From the NCBI GenBank assembly GCA_958295845.1, contig OY282376.1:5035022-5099021 (forward strand): a DNA stretch of 64,000 nucleotides, read 5' to 3'. The translations under genes and the position numbers were made by a program. Shown in pieces: positions 1-7,939 of the stretch. Below the pieces are notes generated by a model that ran no database searches, was not told the origin of the DNA, and saw nothing but the letters and a program-made list of their open reading frames with translations. The first letter of the stretch is position 1; each line of letters starts with the position of its first letter. Origin of the DNA: Caldilineaceae bacterium. Its GTDB lineage: Bacteria > Chloroflexota > Anaerolineae > Caldilineales > Caldilineaceae.

Positions 1-1
1 G

Positions 2-421
2 GATTTGGACAGGCTGGGCGAGCGCCAGATCGTGGTCGACTGCGATGTGATCCAGGCGGACGGGGGGACGCGCACGGCGGCGATTACGGGAGGGTATGTG
101 GCGCTGGCGCTGGCTATCAAGCGGCTGGAGCGCAAGAAGAGGGCGAAGCCGGGCACGCTGGTCCGGCAGGTGGCGGCGGTGAGTGTGGGCATCCTCAACG
201 GGAAGGCGTTCCTCGACCTCGACTACCAGATGGACCAGAATGCGGACGTCGATTTTAACGTGGTGATGACGGACAGCGGCCATTTTGTGGAAACGCAGGG
301 GACGGCAGAAGGGGAGCCGTTCAGCAAGGGCGCGTTCAATGCGATGCTGCTGCTGGCGGAGATGGGGATAGAGGAGTTGATCCGCTTGCAGAGGCACGCG
401 CTGGCGGAGGCCGGCTTCTAG
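2..421 (+). CDS. rph: Ribonuclease PH, C-terminal part (5' end outside window)
   Basis: RNase PH is a phosphorolytic 3'-5' exoribonuclease that trims tRNA 3' ends. The frame is open from base 2 and keeps the family's second half: VDCDVIQADGGTRTAAITG near the start, then DLDYQMDQNADVDFNVVMT and the GTAEGEPFSKGAFNAML segment typical of the RNase PH/PNPase fold. About 139 codons of an expected 240 or so are visible, so the N-terminal half and the start lie to the left. The stop TAG is the first part of a heptad repeat array. Identification is from recalled family motifs and is firm. Confidence 0.95.
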   Translation, partial: DLDRLGERQIVVDCDVIQADGGTRTAAITGGYVALALAIKRLERKKRAKPGTLVRQVAAVSVGILNGKAFLDLDYQMDQNADVDFNVVMTDSGHFVETQGTAEGEPFSKGAFNAMLLLAEMGIEELIRLQRHALAEAGF

Positions 422-455
422 TTTTTTGTTTCCAGTTTCTAGTTTTTAGTAGCCG
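421..455. repeat. Degenerate heptad repeat array
   Basis: Five 7-base units (GTTTTTT, GTTTCCA, GTTTCTA, GTTTTTA, GTAGCCG) follow directly on the RNase PH stop codon, whose last base starts the first unit. It belongs to a family found after many genes in this window. Confidence 0.75.
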
Positions 456-552
456 CTTGACGCGTAGGGCAGTGGCAAGCGGTTGTTCGCTGAGAGCTAC
501 TTCAGTAAGAACCAGACTGTTTATACGGGATGCGAGAGAGGGGTATGGGGTA

Positions 553-1617
553 TTGAGCAAGAAGAGGAAACGGGTAACGTTGCGCGATGTGGCGCGGCAG
601 GCGGGGGTATCTCCGACGGCGGTTTCGTTCGCTTACAATGCCCCGCACCAGTTGAGCCAGGCCACGCGGGAGCATATTCTCGACACGGCGGAGCATCTGG
701 GCTACCAGCCTCATCCGGTGGCGCGAACGCTGGCGACTGGGCGCACGAATGCAATCGGGCTGCTGGTGCCGACCAGTCTTAACTGGATGCTGCACGATCC
801 TCTTTTCACGCATTTTCTGGGCGAGGTGGGCGCGGCCTGCGACAGGGAGGAGAAGCGGATTCTGCTGGCGTCGATGCATGAGACGTGGCGCAACGAACCG
901 GGTCGGGGCAGCGAGGCGATGGTGCCTGTTACGTGGTTGGCGTCATTTGCGGTTGACGGTTTTTTGGTGCTCAGCATAGACCAGGCCCACCCGCTGACGG
1001 AAGCGCTGCAACGGTCGCTGCGTCCTATCGTTCTGCTCGACAGTTCGGACAGCTTGCAGGCGCCGACTTTTAACATTGACGACCACGGCGGCGCGTATGC
1101 GGCTGCGCAACATCTGCTGGCAAAGGGGCATCGCCAGTTTGCGGTTGCGACGATAACGCCGCGACGCGACGGAGTGGTGATTCCGTCGATTGAGCGCAGG
1201 GTGAAGGGATTTACGCAGGCGGTGGAGGAGGCCGGGCTGCCGCCGTCGGCGGTGCAGATCGTGTATGCGCGCGGTGTGCGTTCGGCCGGGTACGAATCGT
1301 TTCAGACTATCTGGCAGTTGCGGAGGCGGCCGACGGCGGTCTTTTGTGTGAGTGATGTGCGGGCGCTGGGGATTCTGAGCGGGGCGCGCCGGGAGGGGCT
1401 CTCTGTGCCGGAGGACCTGGCGGTGGTTGGATTTGGCGACCTGCCCGACGCGAGCGTGTCGAGTCCGCCGTTGACGACGGTTCACCGGGATATGGACAGC
1501 CAGCCGCGGCTGGCGATTCGCACTTTGTTGAAGTTGATCAATGAGCAGACGAATGAGGCGGAAATCGAGTCACCGCATATTAGCGCGACGCGGCTGGTGG
1601 TTCGAGAGAGCAGTTAG
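553..1617 (+). CDS. LacI/PurR-family transcriptional regulator
   Basis: A 354-residue repressor-type protein, the usual LacI length. The N-terminal helix-turn-helix is clear (RVTLRDVARQAGVSPTAVSF, about residues 7-26), followed by the hinge helix region (HPVARTLATGRTNAIGLLVP) and a periplasmic-binding-protein-like effector domain with the conserved AVFCVSDVRALGIL and DLAVVGFGD segments. I chose the TTG at 553 because homologues start just before the HTH; the frame is open upstream to 457 but that stretch is not LacI-like. It stands alone, so neither its sugar effector nor its operator can be named. Family is certain; target is unknown. Confidence 0.9.
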   Translation: MSKKRKRVTLRDVARQAGVSPTAVSFAYNAPHQLSQATREHILDTAEHLGYQPHPVARTLATGRTNAIGLLVPTSLNWMLHDPLFTHFLGEVGAACDREEKRILLASMHETWRNEPGRGSEAMVPVTWLASFAVDGFLVLSIDQAHPLTEALQRSLRPIVLLDSSDSLQAPTFNIDDHGGAYAAAQHLLAKGHRQFAVATITPRRDGVVIPSIERRVKGFTQAVEEAGLPPSAVQIVYARGVRSAGYESFQTIWQLRRRPTAVFCVSDVRALGILSGARREGLSVPEDLAVVGFGDLPDASVSSPPLTTVHRDMDSQPRLAIRTLLKLINEQTNEAEIESPHISATRLVVRESS

Positions 1618-1624
1618 GACTGCG

Positions 1625-1659
1625 GTTTTTGGTTTCGAGTTTTCAGTTTTCAGTAACCC
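1625..1659. repeat. Degenerate heptad repeat array
   Basis: Units GTTTTTG, GTTTCGA, GTTTTCA, GTTTTCA, GTAACCC directly follow the LacI-family gene. Same 7-base period and consensus as the array at 421. Confidence 0.75.
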
Positions 1660-1725
1660 CACTGGCTTGCGGTAGTGTGGTTCGTGGAGGGGGGACTGCA
1701 GAGGATAGAGAACACCTTTTTGGGA

Positions 1726-1757
1726 ACCACGGAGGGCCACAGAGGGTCACGGAGAAT
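1726..1757. repeat. Short 10-base-period repeat (CCACGGAGGG-like)
   Basis: Three degenerate 10-base units (CCACGGAGGG, CCACAGAGGG, TCACGGAGAA) lie in the gap between the LacI-family and DUF58 genes. A related run (CCACCAAGGG, CCACTAAGGG, CCACGAAG) is found at about 40385-40412. No coding potential is seen here. Confidence 0.5.
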
Positions 1758-1855
1758 TTCTTCTTCTGAACCTCGTAGGGCCGTAGAAAACACCTTTATA
1801 TCCACCGAGGGCCGCGAAGAGCGGCTTTTTTGTTTCACGGAGGGCTGATACTGCT

Positions 1856-3157
1856 TTATATGCTGGCGATTTCGGGACGGGCGTCGCCGTTGTGGGGGCG
1901 GCCGAGGACGGCGCCGATGTCGTCGTCGCGCTGGACCTGGTAGTTAGGGATGTTGGAGAGGGCCAGTTCGTGGGAGACTTCCTGGTAGGACTCCTGTCCG
2001 CCGAAGGTGGAGCCGTCGACGACGACAGCGGTGCTGTGGACGCCGCGGCGGCGGATTTCGCGCAGGGCGCGCACCCAGGCGGGGTCGGGGTCTGCGGTGA
2101 TGGCGAGGATCATATCGTTGCGATTGAGCCGCACGCCCTCGGTCACGATGAGCTGGTCGAAGGCGATTCTGCCTTCGGCGGAGACGACGGCGAGGGCTTC
2201 GAGCATTTTGCGCATCTGGCGCTCGCCGCGATCGATTTGCAGGAGGTAGCGCTGGCTGCCGTGCCAGATGAGGCCAACGGCCCGGTTGCGCAGCAGGAAG
2301 TAGCGGGCGATGCTGGCGGCGGCGGTGACGGCGTACTCGAGTGTGCTGGGGGCCAGCTGCAGGGCATCGTTTCGTCTGCGGCCGCTGAGCCCGAATACGC
2401 CGGCCTGTGGGGGTGTCAGCTCCCAGGGGAGGCTGTGGGCGGTGCGGCTATGGAGATCGAGAAAGAGCCAGATATCGGCCGACGGGTCCAGCTCGAACTC
2501 TCTGGTCATGAGGCGCCCGGTGCGGGCTGTGGACAACCAGTGGATGCGGTTGAAGCTGTCGCCGGGGGCGTATTCGCGAATGCCGGAGACGTTGGTGGTG
2601 ATGTATTGGGCGCGGCGATTGAGCGCTTCGCCGCCGGCCAGATCAGCAGCGGGCGGCTGAAAGGCGGAGAGGGTGACGGTGGCGGGATAGACGATGAGGT
2701 CGCTGGTCTGGCTCAGTGTCTCGTTGATGGAGAAGAGACCCAGGGGGTCGCCGCTGAGGAGACGCATGGGGCCGAGGCGGTAGTAGCCGCGCTGCTGGCA
2801 GTAGGTGCGCACTTGCCAGCGGTGGTGGGCGCGGCCCTGGAGGTGGCTGACGACGCGGCTGGCGCCATGGAAGGGGACGGTGGAGAAGTCGCGCACTTCG
2901 AGCCACAGTTTGGGGAACCGTCCGTGATTGCGCACTTCGAAGCTTTCTTCGAAGTGCTGGCCGACCTGGCTGCGGCGGGCACGGGTACTGCGATTGATAT
3001 GGATGGCGCGGGTGCTGGTCCAGGACCAGAAATAGCTGAGTGCGAGGATGCCGCTCAGGAGATAGGCGAGGTTGAAGGCAAGGGGGCGCCCACTGTTGAG
3101 GGCAAAGCCCCAGGCGGCGACGAGTGCGGCGAGAAGGAAAAGGAGGCGTGAAGACAT
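1856..3157 (-). CDS. DUF58 domain membrane protein
   Basis: A 433-residue protein with two N-terminal membrane segments (about residues 3-20 and 28-46), an extracytoplasmic or loop beta region, and the DUF58 signature (EYAPGDSFNRIHWLSTAR, about residues 195-213), followed by a vWA-like C-terminal half. DUF58 proteins are regularly encoded next to MoxR ATPases, as here, and are thought to be partners in assembly of complexes at the envelope. It follows the MoxR gene on the same strand after about 100 bases that hold a heptad array. Precise role is not known. Confidence 0.88.
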   Translation of the reverse strand: MSSRLLFLLAALVAAWGFALNSGRPLAFNLAYLLSGILALSYFWSWTSTRAIHINRSTRARRSQVGQHFEESFEVRNHGRFPKLWLEVRDFSTVPFHGASRVVSHLQGRAHHRWQVRTYCQQRGYYRLGPMRLLSGDPLGLFSINETLSQTSDLIVYPATVTLSAFQPPAADLAGGEALNRRAQYITTNVSGIREYAPGDSFNRIHWLSTARTGRLMTREFELDPSADIWLFLDLHSRTAHSLPWELTPPQAGVFGLSGRRRNDALQLAPSTLEYAVTAAASIARYFLLRNRAVGLIWHGSQRYLLQIDRGERQMRKMLEALAVVSAEGRIAFDQLIVTEGVRLNRNDMILAITADPDPAWVRALREIRRRGVHSTAVVVDGSTFGGQESYQEVSHELALSNIPNYQVQRDDDIGAVLGRPHNGDARPEIASI

Positions 3158-3165
3158 TAGGGGCG

Positions 3166-3200
3166 GTTTCTGGTTTTCAGTTCTTGGTATTCAGTTGTCG
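3166..3200. repeat. Degenerate heptad repeat array
   Basis: Units GTTTCTG, GTTTTCA, GTTCTTG, GTATTCA, GTTGTCG lie between the MoxR and DUF58 genes. Both genes are on the minus strand, so here the array is antisense to transcription, unlike most others. Confidence 0.7.
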
Positions 3201-3259
3201 GCGTCATTGCGCCCGTTGCCGCGGTACGTCGACTGAGACTCGAAAACCAAGGCAGGCGT

Positions 3260-4213
3260 TCAGGCGGCTCTGACGCGGCTGCCGGGTACGGGAGTATGGG
3301 CGAGCGCGTCTTCAATCACCTGGGCGGCGTCCACATTCTTGATACGAGCGGAGGGGCTGACGATTAGCCGGTGGGCAAGCGTCGACTCGGCCAGGAGTTT
3401 GACATCGTCGGGCAGCACATATTCGCGTCCATCGATGGCGGCCCAGGCGCGGGCGGCGCGGAAGAGGGCCAGACTGCCGCGAGGGCTGGCGCCGAGGTAG
3501 ACGTCGGGATGGTCGCGGGTGGTGGCGACGAGGTCGACAATATATTCTTTGACGCTGTCGTCGACATACATGTCGCGCACGGCCTCCTGGGCCTTTGAGA
3601 GTTCTTCGACAGAGACGGTAGTCTGCAGGTTGTCGATCGGGTGCATGAGGGCCTGCAAACCGAGGATGTTGATCTCGTGCGCCTTTAGTGGGTAGCCCAG
3701 TCGGATGCGCATCAGGAAGCGGTCCACCTGGGCCTCCGGGAGGGGGAAGGTGCCCTCATATTCGATGGGGTTCTGGGTGGCCAGCACCAGAAATGGGCGG
3801 GCCATGTCATAGGTAGTGCCGTCGACGGTGACCTGGCGCTCTTCCATCGCCTCGAGAAGAGCGGACTGTGTTTTGGGTGTGGCGCGATTGATCTCGTCGG
3901 ACAGGACGATCTGGGCCATAATCGGCCCGGGGCGGAATTCGAATTCGAGTGTTTTCTGATTGAAGACGCTTACGCCGGTTACATCGCTGGGCAGCATATC
4001 GGGCGTAAACTGAATACGGCGATAGGTGCTGCCGACAGTGCGGGCGATGGCTCGCGCCAGCATGGTTTTGCCGACGCCGGGCACATCTTCAATAAGCAGG
4101 TGGCCCTCACACAGCAAAGCCACGACGGTCATGCGGATCTCGTGATCCTTGCCGATGATGACTTGCTCGACGTTGGCAATGATGCTTTTGGCGACGTCTT
4201 GCACTTCTTGCAT
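3260..4213 (-). CDS. MoxR-family AAA+ ATPase
   Basis: A 317-residue cytoplasmic AAA+ ATPase. Walker A is DVPGVGKT (residues 44-51), Walker B is VLSDEINR (about 103-110) followed by ATPKTQSALLEAMEE, and sensor 1 lies in FLVLATQNPIEYEGTFPLPEAQ; all are textbook MoxR features. MoxR proteins act as chaperone-like ATPases on DUF58/vWA partners, and a DUF58 gene follows on the same strand. The ATG at 4213 is preceded by AGAGGAAA as ribosome binding site. The family is certain; the client protein is inferred only from the neighbour. Confidence 0.95.
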   Translation of the reverse strand: MQEVQDVAKSIIANVEQVIIGKDHEIRMTVVALLCEGHLLIEDVPGVGKTMLARAIARTVGSTYRRIQFTPDMLPSDVTGVSVFNQKTLEFEFRPGPIMAQIVLSDEINRATPKTQSALLEAMEERQVTVDGTTYDMARPFLVLATQNPIEYEGTFPLPEAQVDRFLMRIRLGYPLKAHEINILGLQALMHPIDNLQTTVSVEELSKAQEAVRDMYVDDSVKEYIVDLVATTRDHPDVYLGASPRGSLALFRAARAWAAIDGREYVLPDDVKLLAESTLAHRLIVSPSARIKNVDAAQVIEDALAHTPVPGSRVRAA

Positions 4214-4594
4214 GGGGATTTCCTCTTGTCAGCTGTTCATGGCGAACGGTCCGGGCCCGGCTGGGTTCTCGCGGTTGCAGAGGGTCCTGCGGCAGTACAC
4301 GCTATCCAGACGGGGCGGGACACGGGCAGATTACTCGATTATGACGCATAGTGCGGGCAAAGCGTGTACGCCTGGCTCCAAAGTCGTCGACATTGGCGAC
4401 GTATTGTGCGGTTCACACGAGATTTGACAGAAAAGCGTTGCGCCCAAATTGCCGGAAACGCCGGAATTCGGGCTTAGTTTACAGTATTTTTGGGCAGAAA
4501 GACAATACTTCGTCAGGTGCGGACGCAGTGGAAAATGTTGGCAGCGGCTTGCGGTTGAATGCGGCGAACGCTAGTCACGGGCTTGGAACGGCTG
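4214..4594. other. Divergent intergenic region
   Basis: About 380 bases between the divergent MoxR and 905-residue protein genes. A TTGACA hexamer is present at 4424-4429 but has no good -10 at 17 bases. No gene or repeat is seen. Confidence 0.4.
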
Positions 4595-4600
4595 TATAAT
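4595..4600 (+). promoter_or_regulatory. Consensus -10 box nearly abutting a start codon
   Basis: A perfect TATAAT ends 8 bases before the ATG at 4609, so transcription would start at or next to the ATG. No Shine-Dalgarno fits in between, which suggests a leaderless mRNA. No good -35 is visible, so this is tentative. Confidence 0.35.
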
Positions 4601-4608
4601 GACCGCTT

Positions 4609-7326
4609 ATGGCGTTGCACGATTATCCTCGCCCTGCGGACGACACAGGTATCGGCATCCACTGGTGCGCCGGCGTGAGCGCGGCGGCACCGGAGATGGT
4701 GGAGACGTTCTGGCTGCGGGAGCTGATGGAACTAGGCGTTAAGTGGGTCAAGATTGCGGACCAGCGCGGTGCGTTGTGGTTGTCGCGGGCGCTGCTGGCT
4801 GCGCAGATCATGCCGATCGTCCAGATTGTGCGGGAGGGGGCGGGACCGGGCCGGCTCTCGGCGGGGGAGTTGGAGGCGGTGGAGAGGCTGGTCGAGGCCG
4901 GGGTGCGCTACTTTGAGCTGGACAGTGAACCGGACAGGGCGGCATTCTGGGGGCGGGAGAGGCTGCCGGAGGATGCGCTGGCGGTGACGGCACGGGCGGC
5001 GGCGGCAAATATGGAGGCGATCCTGGCGCGGGGCGGGCTGCCGTCGATCCCGGCGCTGACGCCGGAGGGAGACTGGCGGCTGGCGGAGGAGATTGCGCGC
5101 GTGGGGGGCGATGCGCTGTTCGACGAGCCGATCTGGCTGGCGATCCACAACTATTCGAGCAACCGTCCGCCGCACTATCCGGGTGACGCGGCCGACGCGG
5201 CCGGCAGCGGGGGCGCGCCGACTGGGCGCGAGTTCTACGCGGCGCTGGCCGCGGAGGCGTGGCAGGGCCGGCCTCTGGAAGGGGTCGACGATGCGGGCCG
5301 CCATCCGGCGGACGGCGGGGAGCAGCCGGCTGGGCCTGATGACGACGCGCGCGACGGCTGGGGGGAGGCGGCGGCCGCCGGGCCGCCGGAGGGGCAGGCG
5401 CGGGGCCAGGGCGTATACTGGCGGGCGTATGAACGCTTGAACGGGGAGGTGGAGGGGTTGATTGGCCGCAGTCTGCCGATCCTTTCAACGGCCAGCGGCT
5501 ATCTGATGGATGAGAGCGCGGACCCGCGCTACCCGGCGACGACGCTGCATGCGGCGCAGACGCTGGAGATCTGCCGGGCGATGATGGGGACGAGCCGCCA
5601 CACGCCGCCGGCGCCGGACTACTATTTCTGCACGGCCTTCTGGTTGCTGGCGCATGACGCGCTGCAGGGCGAAGGCTCGGTTGACGAGCAGAACGCCTGG
5701 TACAGCCCGGTGCATCTGGCGGGAGGGCGAGAGGAGAGGGGGGAGGAGAGAGAGCTGGTGTCGCTGCCGGCGGGGCCGGTTCCCATCGCGGAGACGTTTG
5801 GCTGGTCGACGTTGCCGATCGTTTCGCTGCTGAAGGCGGAGCCCAAACGGCCGAGGGCGCGGGAAGGGCAGGAAGAGCGTCTTCCTCGAGCACCCGTTAC
5901 CGGTGCGCGCTATGGATTGCGGCCGACGGGGGATGGTGTGTTGAGCGGTAAGGTGCGGGGCGGGGCGGGCGCGCAGGTACGGCTGACGCACGGCGACGGG
6001 TTCGCTTACGAAACGATCGCCAGGACAAGCGGCGTTTACCGTTTTGTGAATCTGCCGGCGGGGGGGTACAGCCTGGAGGTGACGGACCCGGCAGGCAGCC
6101 GTGTGGAGGCGATCGAAATTGGGCCGGCCGAGGAGGCGGTCTGCGACGCGGCGGCCTACGGCTGGGGATATGAGGTCGATCAGCAGGCTGTGGAGCGGGG
6201 CCGCATGCTGTCATTCCGGGTGGAGCTATTGCCGAACGACGATCCCGGCACGCTGGCCCTGCGCATCAGCGACAGTGAGGGGAAGGGCCGGGTGGTGCCG
6301 CTGGCGCGCAGAAGCCAGGAACTGACGGCTTCGTGCGTGGTGGGGCCGCTGGAGGCTGACAGCTACCGGCTGGAGGTGCTGGGGCTACCGAACAGCGGGC
6401 CAGCGCCGCTGCAGTGCCAGATCCCGATTGACCGGGGGATGGCGACGCGTGTGCTCTTTGTCTTTTCTTATGATGAGAAGAGAGCCGCGGGGCAGGGGTC
6501 GTCGATCAGCGGTGCGGTGGAAGGCGGGGCGGGCTGCACGGTGCGGCTGCGGGTGGAGAAGCCAGGGGAAGGCCCTGGCGAGCGTTTTGCCGAAGCGGAC
6601 GAGACGGGCGGCTATGTCTTCAGCGGTCTGGCAGCGGGCAGATATTATGTGGATGTGAAAGGGAGGCGGCTGCTCAACTGGCCGCTGCCGATAGATCTGG
6701 ATGGGCGCAACGAGGTCGGCTGCGATCTGTTGTTGCTGCCGGAGGATGCGCTGCCGGCGCGGCCGGACCCGGCGTCGTTGCATGGCCGGACTCAGCCCGG
6801 TGCGGCTGCTGCGCCGGCGCGAGTTACGCAGCCGGCGGGCGGGTCGCAGGCTGCGCGACAGGTGGCGCTGGTGGACGCGCAGGGACAGCGTTATGTGACG
6901 CAGGTGGAACCGTCGGGCGAGTTCAGGTTCGACAGTCTGCCGGCGGGCGACTATGACTTTTACGCGGACGGTTTTGGGGGACGCGGGATCCACCTTGGGG
7001 CGGGAGACCGGCTCAGCATGCAACTGTGGCAGAACGAGGCGGGATGGAGCCAGTACACGCGCATTCAGACGGCCGCGGCAATGCCGGGGATGATCCGGGT
7101 GCAGTGGGTGGAGCGGCCGGCGCTGACGATCATCGTGACGGACGGAGCCGGCGGCGAGGAAGAGCAGGGGGCAGGCGGGTCCGGGGAGGGCGAGATGGCG
7201 TACCGGGCCGAGTTCGGGCCGTTTGCGCCGGGCGTGTACCTGGTGCACAGTCCGGAGCTGGCGGTGAGCGCGGCGGTGGAGCTGGCGGCGGGTGAAGCGG
7301 CGGTGGTTTCCTTTTTGCGTTTTTAG
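4609..7326 (+). CDS. TIM-barrel-like protein with carboxypeptidase-regulatory-like repeats
   Basis: A 905-residue protein of unknown function. Residues 1-340 look like a glycosidase-type alpha/beta barrel (strand motifs GVKWVKIAD, YFELDSEPD, LAIHNYSS, the last two carrying acidic residues at strand ends), broken by a low-complexity Gly/Ala/Asp insert at about 190-270. Three or four beta-sandwich modules of the SpaA/carboxypeptidase-regulatory kind follow, each ending in the phrase GxYxFxxLPAGxY (about 450-510, 625-700, 745-810). No signal peptide or membrane anchor is evident. The stop codon lies inside a heptad repeat array. It may act on or sense carbohydrate, but no catalytic family can be assigned with confidence. 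Confidence 0.75.
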   Translation: MALHDYPRPADDTGIGIHWCAGVSAAAPEMVETFWLRELMELGVKWVKIADQRGALWLSRALLAAQIMPIVQIVREGAGPGRLSAGELEAVERLVEAGVRYFELDSEPDRAAFWGRERLPEDALAVTARAAAANMEAILARGGLPSIPALTPEGDWRLAEEIARVGGDALFDEPIWLAIHNYSSNRPPHYPGDAADAAGSGGAPTGREFYAALAAEAWQGRPLEGVDDAGRHPADGGEQPAGPDDDARDGWGEAAAAGPPEGQARGQGVYWRAYERLNGEVEGLIGRSLPILSTASGYLMDESADPRYPATTLHAAQTLEICRAMMGTSRHTPPAPDYYFCTAFWLLAHDALQGEGSVDEQNAWYSPVHLAGGREERGEERELVSLPAGPVPIAETFGWSTLPIVSLLKAEPKRPRAREGQEERLPRAPVTGARYGLRPTGDGVLSGKVRGGAGAQVRLTHGDGFAYETIARTSGVYRFVNLPAGGYSLEVTDPAGSRVEAIEIGPAEEAVCDAAAYGWGYEVDQQAVERGRMLSFRVELLPNDDPGTLALRISDSEGKGRVVPLARRSQELTASCVVGPLEADSYRLEVLGLPNSGPAPLQCQIPIDRGMATRVLFVFSYDEKRAAGQGSSISGAVEGGAGCTVRLRVEKPGEGPGERFAEADETGGYVFSGLAAGRYYVDVKGRRLLNWPLPIDLDGRNEVGCDLLLLPEDALPARPDPASLHGRTQPGAAAAPARVTQPAGGSQAARQVALVDAQGQRYVTQVEPSGEFRFDSLPAGDYDFYADGFGGRGIHLGAGDRLSMQLWQNEAGWSQYTRIQTAAAMPGMIRVQWVERPALTIIVTDGAGGEEEQGAGGSGEGEMAYRAEFGPFAPGVYLVHSPELAVSAAVELAAGEAAVVSFLRF

Positions 7327-7346
7327 TCTTTAGTTTCAGGTAACTA
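7319..7346. repeat. Degenerate heptad repeat overlapping a stop codon
   Basis: Units GTTTTTA, GTCTTTA, GTTTCAG, GTAACTA start inside the last codons of the preceding gene; its TAG stop is part of the array. Confidence 0.7.
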
Positions 7347-7444
7347 CTAGGCCGCATACAGTGTGTGTCTTGACCAACTCTTCGTCTTTGCCGCCATTCA
7401 GGCTTTGTGATGGCGTATTCGGTTGGCAGCCGCCAGGTTGGTTG

Positions 7445-7704
7445 GGGCGCACTGTCGGCATGCCACGATGGTGGGGAAGAACCAGCACGGTGGCTAGCCA
7501 GGGCGGGGCGTTGCGGGGGCGCAGCCCCTGCACAAGGGAGGGCCGAAGGCCCGACCGCCCAGAACTGCAGTGGTCAGTGATCAGTGGTCAGTGGTCAGTG
7601 GTCAGAGACTGCGGCGATTGATTGAGGATTGGTGTGGAGAGAAATGAGGAGAGAGTCACCTTCGCTCGCCACATTCAGGTTCGCAAATCAGTAGTGGCTG
7701 GGTC
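7445..7704. repeat. Interspersed hairpin-rich repeat, copy A
   Basis: About 200 bases from 7491 are almost identical to 34392-34595, and weaker similarity reaches back to 7445 (ACTGTCGG, TGGGGAAGAA). The core has two strong adjacent hairpins (GGGGC-GCA-GCCCC and GGGCC-GAA-GGCCC) followed by a run of GTGGTCA heptads. There is no open frame of note. It behaves like a non-coding mobile or REP/MITE-like repeat. The rest of the 7327-7939 gap shows no gene. Confidence 0.7.
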
Positions 7705-7939
7705 GTTGCGTTTCTGGTTATTGGGTAACTGCCGGGCCATTGTAACGGGGACAGCAGGTACAGAAAGGTATCGAAGAGAGAGCTAATGTATGTTTGCTCA
7801 TGGATTCTGAAAACAGGCAGGCGCGAAAGGCTGTGCCGCTCTGGACGGGGTACATATCTTCTGTTCAGTTCGTTCCTCGCAGGTAAACGCGGCCTCAACG
7901 CGATTGAAGCCATCCAGACCGTTTTTCTTGACCAAACCT

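Noticed and set aside
1892..3151. 419-codon open frame on the plus strand, antisense to the DUF58 gene
   Set aside because: Ala/Gly/Glu-rich translation typical of a high-GC shadow frame; the opposite strand has the clear DUF58 and membrane motifs.
7570..7611. CRISPR-like array of GTGGTCA words
   Set aside because: Units are adjacent with a 7-base period and have no spacers; no cas gene is present.
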